NCBI RefSeq assembly: GCF_001424195.1
Contig: NZ_LMOO01000001.1
Span: 1,407,383-1,471,382 of the forward strand
Length of the DNA stretch: 64,000 nt
Direction: 5' to 3'
From: Cellulomonas sp. Leaf334
Lineage (GTDB): Bacteria > Actinomycetota > Actinomycetes > Actinomycetales > Cellulomonadaceae
The notes below the pieces were generated by a model that did not search any database, was not told the origin of the DNA, and saw only the letters and a list, made by a program, of their open reading frames with translations. Of the stretch, positions 7,991-17,343 are shown piece after piece; position 1 is the first letter of the stretch; every line of letters starts with the position of its first letter. A program made the translations under genes and the position numbers.

Positions 7991-9480
7991 CGGCCCAGCA
8001 GCTCCGCGATCGTGCCCGGCAGCGCGTCCGCGACCGCCTGCGCCGAGATCGGGCCGCCGGGGTTGGCGCGGTGGGCGGCGCGGCCGTGCACCAGCGCGGC
8101 CGTCGCCGCGAGCGCGGCGGCGAGCGACGGGTCCTCGTGGACCGCGTCGACGGAACCGGCGAGCAGCGCACCCAGCAGGCCCGCCAGCACGTCGCCCGCT
8201 CCCGCCGTGGACAGCCACGCGGGCGCGTCGGCCTGCGCGTACGCGGCGCCCTGCGCACCCGCGACGACGGTCACCGGGCCCTTGAGCAGCACCGTCGCGC
8301 CGGTCAGCTCGTGCGCCCGCCGTGCCCACCGCAACGGGTCCGCCTCGACCGCGGCCCGGTCGACGTCCTCGCCGCGCTGCACCAGGATCCGCGCGAGCTC
8401 GCCGGCGTGCGGTGTCAGGACGGCGTGGGGGCCCACCCGGGCAGGCAGCAGCTCGAGCGCACCCGCGTCGACGACGGCCGCCTCGCCGTGCTCCAGCACG
8501 TGCTCGAACGCGTACCCGATGCGTCGCCGCTGCCCGGCGTCGTCCGGTGAGACCCCCGGCCCGAACACCCACGCCTGCACGCGCCCGTGGCCCACGACGA
8601 CCTCCGGGTGGGCGGCCACCACCACGTCACCGACGTCGCCCAGGTACCGCACCATCCCGACGCCGGCCTGCACGGCCGCGCTCGTCGTGAGCACCGCCGC
8701 CCCCTGGTAGGCCCGGGAGCCCGCCACGACGCCGACGACGCCGCGCGTGTACTTGTGCGCGTCGCGCGTCGGTACCGGCCACAGGTCGGCGACGTCGCCG
8801 GGCTCGAGCCGGACCACCGCGGGCGCCTCCGGCAGGTCCAGACCGAGGTCGACCAGCTCGACGCGCCCGGCGGCATGGGTGCCGGGCGGCAGCAGGAGGC
8901 CGGGCTTGAGCGCGCCGAACGTCACCGTCAGGTCGGCGTCCAGGACGGTCCCGTCGCGACGCCCGTCGTCGACCCCGAGGCCCGACGGCACGTCGACCGC
9001 GACGACGAACGGGCGCCCGCGGTCCAGGACCGCCTGGACGAGCTCGCCCGCCGTCCCGCGCAGGCCCGCGCCGTCCGAGCCGATGCCGAGCAGCCCGTCC
9101 AGCACCAGGTCGGCGCCGCCGACCAGAGCCGTGGCCTCGTCGACCGACCCGTCGACCCGCAGCACCCGCCCGCCGGCTCGCTGGAGCGCGGCCAGACCCT
9201 CCTCGTGGACGCGGGACCCCGTCAGGACCGCATGGACCTCGACGCCGCGCCGGGCCAGCAGCGCGCCTGCGTGCAGGGCGTCGCCGCCGTTGTTGCCCGG
9301 TCCCGCGAGGACGACCACGCGCGCCCCGGCGACCGTGCCGCGCCGCTCGCGCAGGACCGAGGCCGTGTGCACGTGCAGCGCGAAGGCAGCCCGTTCCATC
9401 AGGGGGACGCCGGCCGCGAGCAGCGGCTCCTCGGCGGCCCGCACCTGCGCGGAGGTCCAGGTCTGCAGCACGTTCCTCAT
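7987..9480 (-). CDS. nnr: bifunctional NAD(P)H-hydrate epimerase / ADP-dependent NAD(P)H-hydrate dehydratase
   Basis: The 497-residue protein fuses the two NAD(P)HX repair enzymes. Residues 1-215 form the YjeF_N epimerase (GPGNNGGDALHAGALL, VAVDVPSGLGVDDG). Residues 230-497 form the ribokinase-like dehydratase (HKYTRGVVGVVAGS, VLTPHAGELARIL, STAGAGDVLAGLLGALLA). It restores NAD(P)H damaged by hydration. It starts at the ATG at 9480, and the gene lies just upstream of the P-loop kinase, alr and tsa genes with overlapping ends. Confidence 0.95.
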   Translation of the reverse strand: MRNVLQTWTSAQVRAAEEPLLAAGVPLMERAAFALHVHTASVLRERRGTVAGARVVVLAGPGNNGGDALHAGALLARRGVEVHAVLTGSRVHEEGLAALQRAGGRVLRVDGSVDEATALVGGADLVLDGLLGIGSDGAGLRGTAGELVQAVLDRGRPFVVAVDVPSGLGVDDGRRDGTVLDADLTVTFGALKPGLLLPPGTHAAGRVELVDLGLDLPEAPAVVRLEPGDVADLWPVPTRDAHKYTRGVVGVVAGSRAYQGAAVLTTSAAVQAGVGMVRYLGDVGDVVVAAHPEVVVGHGRVQAWVFGPGVSPDDAGQRRRIGYAFEHVLEHGEAAVVDAGALELLPARVGPHAVLTPHAGELARILVQRGEDVDRAAVEADPLRWARRAHELTGATVLLKGPVTVVAGAQGAAYAQADAPAWLSTAGAGDVLAGLLGALLAGSVDAVHEDPSLAAALAATAALVHGRAAHRANPGGPISAQAVADALPGTIAELLGR

Positions 9481-9574
9481 CCTGACGGGTGGGAGCGCAT
9501 TCGCACGCGGGCACGGGCGACGAGGTCCGATTGCATCGATTCGATCCCACCACGCGCGAGCGCCGCAGCGCAGG

Positions 9575-9580
9575 TAACGT
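9575..9580 (+). promoter_or_regulatory. -10 element of the LLM oxidoreductase gene (leaderless)
   Basis: TAACGT ends 7 bases before the ATG at 9588, placing the transcription start at or next to the start codon. Confidence 0.55.
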
Positions 9581-9587
9581 GCCCCGC

Positions 9588-10574
9588 ATGCGCTTCGGAC
9601 TCTTCATCCCCCAGGGCTGGCGTCAGGACCTCACCGGCATCGAGCCGCGCGACCACTGGCAGACCATGAGCAGCCTCGCCACCCATGCCGACCAGGGCGA
9701 CGCCTACGACTCGATCTGGGTCTACGACCACTTCCACGCGACCCCTGAGCCCAACGGCGAGGCGACGCACGAGGCCTGGAGCCTCATCAACGCGTTCGCC
9801 GCGAGCACCAGCCGTGTCCGCCTCGGCCAGATGTGCACCTGCATGGCGTACCGGAACCCCGCCTACCTGGCGAAGGTCGCGACCACCGCGGACATCATCT
9901 CGGGCGGTCGTGTCGAGATGGGCATCGGCGCCGGCTGGTACGAGCACGAGTGGCGCGCGTACGGCTACGGCTTCCCGTCCGCGGGCGAGCGGATCGCGAT
10001 GCTCGACGAGGGCGTGCAGATCTTCAAGCAGATGTGGACCAACGGCACCGCGACCCTGGCCGGCACGCACTACCAGGTCGACGGCGCCCAGCTCTCGCCG
10101 CTCCCCCTGCAGGTCGACGGTCCCCCGCTGTGGATCGCGGGCGGCGGCGAGAAGAAGACGCTGCGGATCGCCGCCGAGCACGCCGCCTACACCAACTTCG
10201 CGGGCGCCCCGGAGGCCTTCGCGCACAAGTCGGAGATCCTGCGCGGGCACTGCGCGGCCATCGGGCGCCCGTTCGACGAGATCACGCGGTCGTCCAACTA
10301 CAACGTCGTCATCGGCTCCACGCAGGCCGAGGTCGACGACCGCTTCGCCTGGATCGAGGAGCACCTCAGCAACTCGATCCCGAGCTCGGCGCCGCGCGTC
10401 GCCGAGGAGTTCCGCAACGGCACCCTCGTCGGCACGCCCGAGCAGATCGTCGAGAAGCTCCAGGGCCTCGAGAAGCTCGGCATGACCTACGCGATCACCT
10501 ACTTCGCCGAGGCTGCCTACGACCGCTCGGGCATCGAGCTGTTCGAGTCCGAGGTCATCCCGGCGCTGCGCTGA
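9588..10574 (+). CDS. LLM class F420-dependent oxidoreductase
   Basis: The 328-residue TIM-barrel flavin/F420 enzyme begins MRFGLFIPQGW, followed by WVYDHFHATPEP, RVRLGQMCTCMAYRNPAYLAK and GRVEMGIGAGWYEHEW, all standard luciferase-like monooxygenase motifs of the F420-dependent subgroup. The substrate is unknown. It is monocistronic and points toward acpS. The start is fixed by the -10 hexamer 7 bases upstream. Confidence 0.88.
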   Translation: MRFGLFIPQGWRQDLTGIEPRDHWQTMSSLATHADQGDAYDSIWVYDHFHATPEPNGEATHEAWSLINAFAASTSRVRLGQMCTCMAYRNPAYLAKVATTADIISGGRVEMGIGAGWYEHEWRAYGYGFPSAGERIAMLDEGVQIFKQMWTNGTATLAGTHYQVDGAQLSPLPLQVDGPPLWIAGGGEKKTLRIAAEHAAYTNFAGAPEAFAHKSEILRGHCAAIGRPFDEITRSSNYNVVIGSTQAEVDDRFAWIEEHLSNSIPSSAPRVAEEFRNGTLVGTPEQIVEKLQGLEKLGMTYAITYFAEAAYDRSGIELFESEVIPALR

Positions 10575-10578
10575 GGGG

Positions 10579-10932
10579 TCAGTCCCGCTCGGCGACCACC
10601 ACGGCGGACGCGATCCCGGCGTCGTGCGATATGGACAGGTGGAACCGGTCCACACCGGCGGCGGCCGCCGCGGCGGCGACCGTCCCGCTGACCTCGACCA
10701 CGGGCTGCGCACCGGCGACCCGCCGGACGGTCGCGTCCTGCCAGCTCATCCCCGCGGGCGCGCCGAGCGCCTTGGCGATGGCCTCCTTGGCCGCGAACCG
10801 CGCGGCCAGGGAGGTCTCGGGCATCTCCTGCTCCTCGGGCGTGAACAGCCGCGTCCGCAGCGCCGGCACCCGGTGCAGGGTGTCGACGAAACGCGCGACG
10901 TCGACGACGTCGATGCCCACCCCGACGATCAC
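10579..10932 (-). CDS. acpS: holo-[acyl-carrier-protein] synthase
   Basis: The 117-residue enzyme transfers 4'-phosphopantetheine from CoA to the acyl carrier protein. The N-terminal [11 protein letters not shown] motif and [16 protein letters not shown] (Mg2+ and CoA binding) are intact. It starts 7 bases after the glmS stop and is probably its operon partner. The CoA-linked gene coaA is in the same neighbourhood. Confidence 0.94.
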   Translation of the reverse strand: MIVGVGIDVVDVARFVDTLHRVPALRTRLFTPEEQEMPETSLAARFAAKEAIAKALGAPAGMSWQDATVRRVAGAQPVVEVSGTVAAAAAAAGVDRFHLSISHDAGIASAVVVAERD

Positions 10933-10939
10933 GCGACGA

Positions 10940-12796
10940 TCACTCGACCGTGACCGACTTCGCGAGGTTGCGCGGCTGGTCGACGTCGAGACCCTTGGCC
11001 GTCGCGAGCTCGCACGCGAAGACCTGCAGCGGCACGACGGCCAGCAGCGGGGCCAGCAGCGTGGGCGCCTGCGGCACGAAGAAGACCTCGTCGGCGTAGG
11101 GCAGGACGTCGTCGTCGCCGTCCTCGGCGATCACCAGGGTGCGGGCCCCACGGGCGCGGATCTCCTGGATGTTGGACACGACCTTGGAGTGCAGGGAGTC
11201 GCGTCCACGCGGCGACGGCACGATGACGAACACCGCCTGCCCCTCCTCGATGAGCGCGATCGGACCGTGCTTCAGCTCGCCGGCGGCGAACCCCTCGGCG
11301 TGGATGTAGGCGAGCTCCTTGAGCTTGAGCGCGCCCTCCATGGCCACCGGGAACCCGACGTGCCGGCCGAGGAACAGCACCGACTTCGTGTCCACCATCG
11401 ACCGTGCGGTCTCGCGCACCCGGTCGGCCCGGTCGAGGACGCGCTGGATCTTGTCGGGCATGGCGCGCAGCTCGGAGAGGATCTCCGAGACCTCGTCCGC
11501 GTACTTGTTCCCGCGCAGCTGCGCCAGGTACAGGCCCAGCAGGTACGCGGCGGTGATCTGGGCGAGGAACGCCTTCGTGGACGCGACCGCGATCTCGGGG
11601 CCGGCGTGCGTGTAGAGCACGGCGTCGGCCTCCCGCGGGATGGTCGAGCCGTGGGTGTTGACCAGGGCGAGCACCTTGGCGCCCTGCTCGCGTGCGTGCC
11701 GGACGGCCATGAGGGTGTCCATGGTCTCGCCGGACTGGGACACCGCGACGACCAGCGTGCGCTCGTTGACCACGGGGTCGCGGTAGCGGAACTCGTGCGC
11801 CAGCTCGACCTCGACGGGGATCCGGCACCAGTGCTCGATCGCGTACTTGGCGACGTGCCCGGCGTAGGCGGCGGTGCCGCAGGCGACGACGACGATCTTG
11901 TCGACCGACCGCAGGACGGACTCGTCGATCCGGATCTCGTCGAGCACGAGCCGGCCGTGCGCGTCGGTCCGGCCGAGGAGCGTGTCCGCGACGGCGTGCG
12001 GCTGGTCGTGGATCTCCTTGTCCATGAAGGACGCGAAGCCACCCTTCTCGGCGGCCGCGGCGTCCCAGTCCACCGTGTAGCGACGCGCCTGAGCGGGCTG
12101 GCCGTCGAAGTCCGTGACGGTGACGGAGGTCGGGGTGATGGTCACGACCTGGTCCTGGCCCAGCTCGAGCGCCTCACGCGTGTGCGAGATGAACGCTGCG
12201 ACGTCGGACCCCAGGAAGTTCTCGCCGTCACCGATGCCGACGACGAGCGGCGAGTCGTGCCGGGCGCCGACGACCACGTCGGGGGCGTCCTCGTGGACGG
12301 CGAGCAGCGTGAACGTCCCGTGCAGCGTCCGCGCGACGGCGGTCATCGCGGCCGTCAGGTCGCCCGTCGTGGCGTAGGCGCGCGCGATGAGCTGCGCGGC
12401 GACCTCGGTGTCGGTCTCGGACGTGAACCGGACCCCGTCGGCCTCGAGCCCCGCCTTGAGGCTGGCGAAGTTCTCGACGATCCCGTTGTGGATCACGGCG
12501 AGCTTGCCGGCGACGTGCGGGTGCGCGTTCACGTCGGTGGGTCCGCCGTGGGTGGCCCACCGGGTGTGGCCGATGGCCGCCGTCGACTCCGGCAGCGGCC
12601 GCAGGTCCAGCTCTTCCACGAGGTTCGCCAGCTTGCCGGCCTTCTTCGCGGTGGCCAGCGTCCCGTCCGGACTGACGAGTGCGACGCCCGCCGAGTCGTA
12701 CCCCCGGTACTCGAGGCGCCGCAGCCCCTCCAGCACCACGTCCAGGGGGCGGTCGCTGGCTACCTGGCTACCGACGTAGCCGACGATTCCACACAT
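10940..12796 (-). CDS. glmS: glutamine--fructose-6-phosphate aminotransferase (isomerizing)
   Basis: GlmS makes glucosamine-6-phosphate for the cell wall. The 618-residue protein starts [10 protein letters not shown], so Cys2 is the glutaminase nucleophile, with GHTRWATHG following. Two SIS domains lie at about residues 290-430 and 460-600 ([30 protein letters not shown]). It ends [13 protein letters not shown], as in the family. The -10 hexamer TAGACT ends 7 bases before the ATG, which predicts a leaderless mRNA. No glmS ribozyme is possible in so short a leader. Confidence 0.97.
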   Translation of the reverse strand: MCGIVGYVGSQVASDRPLDVVLEGLRRLEYRGYDSAGVALVSPDGTLATAKKAGKLANLVEELDLRPLPESTAAIGHTRWATHGGPTDVNAHPHVAGKLAVIHNGIVENFASLKAGLEADGVRFTSETDTEVAAQLIARAYATTGDLTAAMTAVARTLHGTFTLLAVHEDAPDVVVGARHDSPLVVGIGDGENFLGSDVAAFISHTREALELGQDQVVTITPTSVTVTDFDGQPAQARRYTVDWDAAAAEKGGFASFMDKEIHDQPHAVADTLLGRTDAHGRLVLDEIRIDESVLRSVDKIVVVACGTAAYAGHVAKYAIEHWCRIPVEVELAHEFRYRDPVVNERTLVVAVSQSGETMDTLMAVRHAREQGAKVLALVNTHGSTIPREADAVLYTHAGPEIAVASTKAFLAQITAAYLLGLYLAQLRGNKYADEVSEILSELRAMPDKIQRVLDRADRVRETARSMVDTKSVLFLGRHVGFPVAMEGALKLKELAYIHAEGFAAGELKHGPIALIEEGQAVFVIVPSPRGRDSLHSKVVSNIQEIRARGARTLVIAEDGDDDVLPYADEVFFVPQAPTLLAPLLAVVPLQVFACELATAKGLDVDQPRNLAKSVTVE

Positions 12797-12803
12797 GGCC
12801 GCG

Positions 12804-12809
12804 AGTCTA
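12804..12809 (-). promoter_or_regulatory. -10 element of glmS (leaderless)
   Basis: TAGACT on the minus strand sits 7 bases upstream of the glmS ATG. No convincing -35 is visible. Confidence 0.5.
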
Positions 12810-12837
12810 GTCGGCGACTGCCGGCCCGCCCTGCCCC

Positions 12838-13419
12838 CTAGGACGCGGCCCGCAGGACCTCGAGCTCCGCCTGGTCCAGGATGTGCCCGTCCATCTGCAC
12901 CAGCACGTCGCCCAGGGTGGTCCGCGCTGTGCCGGAGATCTCCTCGTCGAGCGCGTACACCGTGTACACGTACTGGTTTCCCTCGACGCACGGCCCGCCG
13001 TAGCTCCCGGTGCCGCGGAAGCTGTCCCCGACGATCCCGCCGTCGACCATCCCGTCGTCGGCGGAGTCCAGCCCCGTGGCGGACGGGTCGATGCCGGTGA
13101 CGACCCAGTGCACATAGCTCGGGTGCGCGGGATCCGTGAAGGTCACGACGAACGACCGCGTCCCGTCGGGCACACCGTCCCAGGCGAGTGCCGGGGAGCG
13201 GTTGTCCCCCGCGCAGGTGGTGCCGTAGACGCCGGTCGCCCAGGCGGGGAGCGTCCCCGCGTCGTCGAGGTCGGGGCTCGTGAGGACGAGGTCGGGGGTC
13301 TCTCCCGCGTCCGCGACCCCGGCTCCGCATCCCGCCAGGACCCCGGCCACCAGCACGACGGCCGCCGCACCTCCCCGACGTCCGCCTCTTTCTCGTCCGT
13401 CCCGGACCGTGTGCGACAT
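12838..13419 (-). CDS. PEBP-family (YbhB/YbcL, Raf kinase inhibitor-like) lipoprotein
   Basis: The 193-residue protein has a twin-Arg-rich N-terminus, a hydrophobic stretch and the lipobox LAGC (Cys31). The PEBP fold follows: SPALAWDGVPDGTRSFVVTFTDP, SYVHWVVTGIDPS and the glycine-rich GTGSYGGPCVEGNQYVYTVYALDEE. The phosphate-binding pocket residues appear present. Bacterial PEBP roles are poorly known. GAGGAGGCGAC precedes the ATG as a good ribosome-binding site. It ends 41 bases before glmS. Confidence 0.88.
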   Translation of the reverse strand: MSHTVRDGRERGGRRGGAAAVVLVAGVLAGCGAGVADAGETPDLVLTSPDLDDAGTLPAWATGVYGTTCAGDNRSPALAWDGVPDGTRSFVVTFTDPAHPSYVHWVVTGIDPSATGLDSADDGMVDGGIVGDSFRGTGSYGGPCVEGNQYVYTVYALDEEISGTARTTLGDVLVQMDGHILDQAELEVLRAAS

Positions 13420-13472
13420 GTCGCCTCCTCGCGCGTCGTTCGCGTCGGGACGTCCGAGCGCGGCATTACGCT

Positions 13473-13488
13473 GTTATGGCCATAACGT
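13473..13488 (+). promoter_or_regulatory. TetR-type operator overlapping the promoter of the tetR-coaA fusion gene
   Basis: A perfect 14-base palindrome (GTTATGG-CCATAAC, 13473-13486) overlaps the -10 hexamer TAACGT (13483-13488), which lies 6 bases before the GTG start. A TetR protein bound here would block its own transcription, so autorepression is likely. The mRNA should be leaderless. Confidence 0.65.
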
Positions 13489-13494
13489 AGTGAT

Positions 13495-15075
13495 GTGACC
13501 ACAGCGACGTCAACGCTGCCCCTGCGCGACCGGATCCTGGCCGAGACCGTCAAGATCCTCGGCACCGAGGGGCCGGCAGCACTCACCGTGCGCCGGGTCG
13601 CTGCCCTGTCGGGATGCTCGACCATCGGGGTGTACACGCACTTCGGCAGCAAGTCCGCGCTCGTCGACGCCGCGATCATGGAGGCGTTCGCCGGACTCGA
13701 CCACGCCCTGGCGCCGACCGACGAGTTCCACGGCGTCGACCGGCTCCTCCGCGGCGCGCACGCCTACCGCGACTGGGCGCTCGAGCACCCGCTGGAGTAC
13801 ACGGTGATGTTCGCGCCCAGCATCACCGCCAACGACGCCACAGACGCGTCCGCACAGCGTGGCGGCCTGTCGCTCGACGACCACGTCGCCCGCACGCAGG
13901 ACGCCGTGGACCGCGGTGAGCTCGCCGGCGACACCGAGACGATCGCCCGCAGCATCTGGTCCCAGGTGCACGGCTGGGTCATGACGGAGATCCTGCAGGC
14001 GGGCCCGGGCCGGGTCACGCCGACGGCCGCCGCCCGCGCGGAGTTCGACGCGGGCACGCGCGCGGTGCTCGTCGGCTTCGGAGCACCCACCGCCGTCGAC
14101 CGGGCGCCGACCGTGCACGCGCCCCGCCCCACCACCGTCGCACCGGCGTCGCCCTACGTCGACCTCGACCGCGACGCCTGGACCCGACTCTCCGCCTCCA
14201 CCCCGCTGCCCCTCACCGACGCCGACGTCGAACGCCTGGCCGGCCTCGGTGACCCGATCGACCTCGCGGAGGTCGACGCCATCTACCGCCCGATCTCCCG
14301 GCTGCTCGACCTGCACATCGAGGCGACCCGCGGGCTGCACGCCGCGTCGAGCACGTTCCTGCGCGAGGACGTCGGCGGGACCCCGTTCGTGATCGGCGTC
14401 GCCGGCTCCGTGGCCGTCGGCAAGTCGACGACCGCACGCCTGCTGCGCGAGCTGCTGGCCCGGTGGCCCGCGACCCCGCGCGTCCAGCTGATCACCACCG
14501 ACGGTTTCCTCTACCCCAACGCCGAGCTCGAGCGTCGCGGGCTGATGGAGCGCAAGGGCTTCCCCGAGTCGTACGACCGTCGGGCTCTGCTCCGGTTCGT
14601 CTCCAAGGTCAAGGCCGGTCGCCCCGAGGTCCGCGTGCCCGTCTACGACCACCTGACCTACGACATCCTCCCGGGCCGCGAGATCGTCGTGAACCGCCCC
14701 GACGTGCTCATCGTCGAGGGCCTCAACGTGCTCCAGCCCGCCCGCCCGACCGCCGAGGGCACGTCGAACCTGGCGGTGAGCGACTTCTTCGACTTCTCGA
14801 TCTACGTCGACGCCCGCACGAGCGACGTGCGCCGCTGGTACGTGGACCGGTTCCTCGCGCTGCGGCAGACGGCCTTCGCGCGGCCCGAGTCGTACTTCCA
14901 CCGGTACGCCGCGCTCACCGACGACGAGGCCGTGGAGCGTGCCGAGCGGATCTGGGACTCGATCAACCAGCCCAACCTCCTGCAGAACATCCTGCCCACC
15001 CGCAGCCGCGCCACCCTGGTCCTGACCAAGGACAGCGACCACGCGGTGGAGCGGGTCCGGCTGCGAAAGCTCTGA
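13495..15075 (+). CDS. coaA: TetR/AcrR regulator fused in frame to type I pantothenate kinase CoaA
   Basis: One uninterrupted 526-residue frame holds two complete domains. Residues 8-55 are a TetR helix-turn-helix ([20 protein letters not shown]) and residues 60-198 a TetR C-terminal ligand domain. After a Pro/Ala/Thr linker (about 200-220), residues 223-526 are CoaA, with Walker [10 protein letters not shown] (Lys310), TDGFLYPN and [13 protein letters not shown]. CoaA phosphorylates pantothenate, the first step to CoA. No stop separates the parts, but an in-frame GTG at 14113 would give a normal 320-residue CoaA, so a separate kinase may also be made. The start at 13495 is set by the -10 hexamer. 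Confidence 0.85.
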   Translation: MTTATSTLPLRDRILAETVKILGTEGPAALTVRRVAALSGCSTIGVYTHFGSKSALVDAAIMEAFAGLDHALAPTDEFHGVDRLLRGAHAYRDWALEHPLEYTVMFAPSITANDATDASAQRGGLSLDDHVARTQDAVDRGELAGDTETIARSIWSQVHGWVMTEILQAGPGRVTPTAAARAEFDAGTRAVLVGFGAPTAVDRAPTVHAPRPTTVAPASPYVDLDRDAWTRLSASTPLPLTDADVERLAGLGDPIDLAEVDAIYRPISRLLDLHIEATRGLHAASSTFLREDVGGTPFVIGVAGSVAVGKSTTARLLRELLARWPATPRVQLITTDGFLYPNAELERRGLMERKGFPESYDRRALLRFVSKVKAGRPEVRVPVYDHLTYDILPGREIVVNRPDVLIVEGLNVLQPARPTAEGTSNLAVSDFFDFSIYVDARTSDVRRWYVDRFLALRQTAFARPESYFHRYAALTDDEAVERAERIWDSINQPNLLQNILPTRSRATLVLTKDSDHAVERVRLRKL

Positions 15076-15091
15076 GGGGGCTCAGCCCAGC

Positions 15092-15691
15092 TCAGCGTTG
15101 TGCCGTGGGCTCCGCCGGGATCACGAGCCGGACCGGGTACTGCTCGCGGTCCGTCTCCACGAGCGCGTCCAGCGCGGTCGACACCGCCGGCTGCGGCGAG
15201 CCGCAGCGGTCCGTCGGCCACACCGGGCGGATGGCGCGACCGAGGGCGTCGACCAGCCAGAGGGAAGGTGCGGAGACGACCGCGCTGCTGCACGTCCCGC
15301 CGCGCTGGGCCGACGGGCGCCGCAGCGCCGCGACGAGCGGGTCCAGGTCGCCCTCGCGACGGCTCGCCGTCAGCGCCACCCACGTCCCGGCCGAGTCCTG
15401 CAGGGTTCCGCCCGGTGAGCACACCACGACGCTGACCGGGAGGAAGTCGTCCGGCACGCGGCCGGCCTCGGGGGCGTCCGCGTGCGGGGTGCCCGCGCCA
15501 CCGGACGCACCGGCGGCGATCAGGCCCAGGTCGGAGAGGACCTGCGAGGAGAGGCAGTCGGCCGCGCCGACGACGACCGCGGTGGGAGCCTCGCGCGCCG
15601 CCTGCTCGTCGGGAGCGCTGCACGCGCCGAGACCCAGCAGGAGGGCAGCGGGCAGTGCGAGGCCGACGGCCCACCGCGCACGCACGCCCAT
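15092..15691 (-). CDS. putative secreted lipoprotein, function unknown
   Basis: The 199-residue protein has a classic signal (RARWAVGLALPAALLLG) and lipobox LGAC with Cys24. The mature part has at least four cysteines (ADCLSS, VVCSPGG, GGTCSSA, TDRCGS), which could form disulphides outside the cell. I recognise no family. I chose the ATG at 15691 because AGGGGGCGAG lies just upstream; an earlier in-frame start adds 20 residues ahead of the signal peptide. It converges on coaA. Confidence 0.65.
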   Translation of the reverse strand: MGVRARWAVGLALPAALLLGLGACSAPDEQAAREAPTAVVVGAADCLSSQVLSDLGLIAAGASGGAGTPHADAPEAGRVPDDFLPVSVVVCSPGGTLQDSAGTWVALTASRREGDLDPLVAALRRPSAQRGGTCSSAVVSAPSLWLVDALGRAIRPVWPTDRCGSPQPAVSTALDALVETDREQYPVRLVIPAEPTAQR

Positions 15692-15725
15692 CTCGCCCCC
15701 TGTCTGCCTCCACCCATGCCGGCCA

Positions 15726-15741
15726 ACACCCCCGGGGGTGT
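15726..15741. promoter_or_regulatory. perfect 16-base G/C-tract palindrome upstream of the lipoprotein gene
   Basis: ACACCCCC-GGGGGTGT is a perfect palindrome 34 bases upstream of the lipoprotein ATG. C-tract/G-tract dyads of this kind are typical of CsoR/RcnR-type metal-responsive repressors, so it may be a metal-linked operator (inference). The nearest upstream gene is the DedA gene. Confidence 0.4.
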
Positions 15742-15829
15742 CGTCAGGCACGGGAGCGCCGACCGCGACGTCGACACAGTCAGAGGGTAAGCACAGTCAT
15801 GGGCGAAATGACACGGTGATACCGGATCG

Positions 15830-16510
15830 TTAGGCGGCGGGGTCGGATCGTGAGCGTCCTGTGACCGGCGCGCTCGTCTGCGGCACGGGAGCGTCCGACT
15901 CGTCGGCCACCCGGAGCGCGGGACGGTGGTGGGTGAGCTTGCGGAGGACCCAGTCGACGACCAGCCCGATCGCGAGCCCACCGATGACGCCGACGGCCAC
16001 CGCGACGAGCGTGTGGTCGTGCAGCCACGCCCCGGCACCGATCCCGATCAGGGCCGAGTAGCAGCCCCAGGTGACGGCGGCGATCGCAGTCAGGCCCATG
16101 AAGCGGCGCCGGCTGTAGGCGACCGCACCGGCGGTCATGTTCACCGCGACGCGGCCGATCGGGATGTAGCGGGCGGCGATGATGAACGCCGCACCCCGGT
16201 TCTCCAGCGCGTTCTCCGCCCAGTCGACGGCCGCCTGACCCTTCGGCGACCGCAGGAACCGCAGCTCGCGCACCTTGACCTTGGTGCCGATCTGGTACGC
16301 GATCTGGTCCCCGCTCCAGGCACCGGCTGCGGCCACCAGCATGATCAGCGCCAGGTTCGGCGTGCCCTCGGCCATGGCCACCGCGGACAGCGCGATGACG
16401 ATCGACTCGCTGGGCACCGGCGGGAAGAACCCGTCGATCGTGGCGAACAGATAGAGCACGACGAAGATCCACGGGGAACCTACGAGGGCCAGGGCCCACC
16501 CCTCCAGCAC
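15830..16510 (-). CDS. DedA family membrane protein
   Basis: The 226-residue protein has the DedA layout: FVVLYLFATIDGFFPPVPSES near the start (the re-entrant loop and acidic residues), GAWSGDQIAYQIG, the conserved arginine motif AARYIPIGRVAVNMTAG, and three to four transmembrane segments. DedA proteins act in lipid or undecaprenyl-phosphate flipping and membrane homeostasis. The charged tail after residue 190 is disordered. It starts at a GTG with GGAG about 10 bases upstream. Confidence 0.88.
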   Translation of the reverse strand: MLEGWALALVGSPWIFVVLYLFATIDGFFPPVPSESIVIALSAVAMAEGTPNLALIMLVAAAGAWSGDQIAYQIGTKVKVRELRFLRSPKGQAAVDWAENALENRGAAFIIAARYIPIGRVAVNMTAGAVAYSRRRFMGLTAIAAVTWGCYSALIGIGAGAWLHDHTLVAVAVGVIGGLAIGLVVDWVLRKLTHHRPALRVADESDAPVPQTSAPVTGRSRSDPAA

Positions 16511-16595
16511 GTGACATCAGCTCCTGCGTCGTGCACCCGGCGGCGATCCGCCCGGTGTCGTGCCTCCACGGTAAGTCGCCGTGCCCCCCCGAGAC

Positions 16596-16654
16596 ATAGG
16601 GGTGACCCCCGGTTCATCCCTGGTGCAGCCCCTATTCATCCCTGGGTCGGACCC
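16596..16654. repeat. clustered direct and inverted repeats between def and the DedA gene
   Basis: TTCATCCCTGG occurs twice, 22 bases apart (16613-16623 and 16635-16645). It is flanked by the dyads GGGGTGACCCC (16599-16609) and GGGTCGGACCC (16644-16654). ATAGGGG (16596-16602) also faces CCCCTAT (16629-16635). The regular spacing of two helical turns suggests an array of protein-binding sites 85-145 bases upstream of the DedA gene. Confidence 0.45.
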
Positions 16655-16677
16655 CGGCTCCCCCTGCAGACTGGCAC

Positions 16678-17343
16678 TCAGTCCAGCTCGAACGCGAGCG
16701 CCCGCGCCGCCGCAGCCGGTCTCGGCTCGGCCGCCCACCGTGCACCGAACTCGTCGGTGGCCGCGAGCGAGCGCAGCTCCGCACGGTCGAGGTACAGGGT
16801 CCCGGCCAGGTGGTCGGTCTCGTGCTGGACGATCCGCGCGGACCAGCCGCCCAGGATCTCGTCGACCTCGGCTCCGCGCTCGTCGGTCCCGGTCAGGTGC
16901 ACGTGGCGGGCGCGGGCGACCACGGCCTGGTAGCCCACGACGCTCAGGCACCCCTCGTAGAAGCCGACCACCTCGTCGCCCACGGGCGTGTACCGCGGGT
17001 TCACCAGCACCCGGAACGGCAGCGGTTCGCGCTCCCGGACCTGGGCGTGCTCCTCGGAGATGCTGCCCGGGTCCTCGAGCACCGCGAGCGCCACCGGCAG
17101 CCCGAGCTGCGGTGCCGCCAGCCCGACGCCCGGCGCCGCCCGCATCGTCCGGTGCATGACGTCGAGCAGCGCCGCCAGCTCCGCGTCCGACAGCTGACCG
17201 TCGTACGGCGTCGCGACGGCACGCAACGCCGGGTGCCCCGCCTGCACGATGGGCGCGACCCCGTCGGCCGACTGCGTGCCCGACTCGATGATCCAGAGCG
17301 CCACGTCCCGCAGCGCCTGGTCCCACTGCGCGCCCGACGGCAC
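16678..17343 (-). CDS. def: peptide deformylase
   Basis: The 221-residue enzyme removes formyl groups from nascent proteins. All three motifs are present: GVGLAAPQ, EGCLSV (the metal-binding Cys) and QHETDHLAG (His-Glu-His). The N-terminal 30 residues (WDQALRDVALWIIESG) and an Ala/Arg-rich tail extend the core, as in many actinobacterial type I deformylases. Its GTG overlaps the glmM stop by one base, so the two are coupled. Confidence 0.94.
   Translation of the reverse strand: MPSGAQWDQALRDVALWIIESGTQSADGVAPIVQAGHPALRAVATPYDGQLSDAELAALLDVMHRTMRAAPGVGLAAPQLGLPVALAVLEDPGSISEEHAQVREREPLPFRVLVNPRYTPVGDEVVGFYEGCLSVVGYQAVVARARHVHLTGTDERGAEVDEILGGWSARIVQHETDHLAGTLYLDRAELRSLAATDEFGARWAAEPRPAAAARALAFELD

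Noticed and set aside
12797..12837. glmS ribozyme or riboswitch
   Set aside because: Only 41 bases separate glmS from the preceding gene, and the promoter appears leaderless.
13495..14112. The TetR half as a separate gene ending before coaA
   Set aside because: There is no stop codon in the frame between the domains. A separate coaA start at 14113 is possible but does not end the TetR chain.
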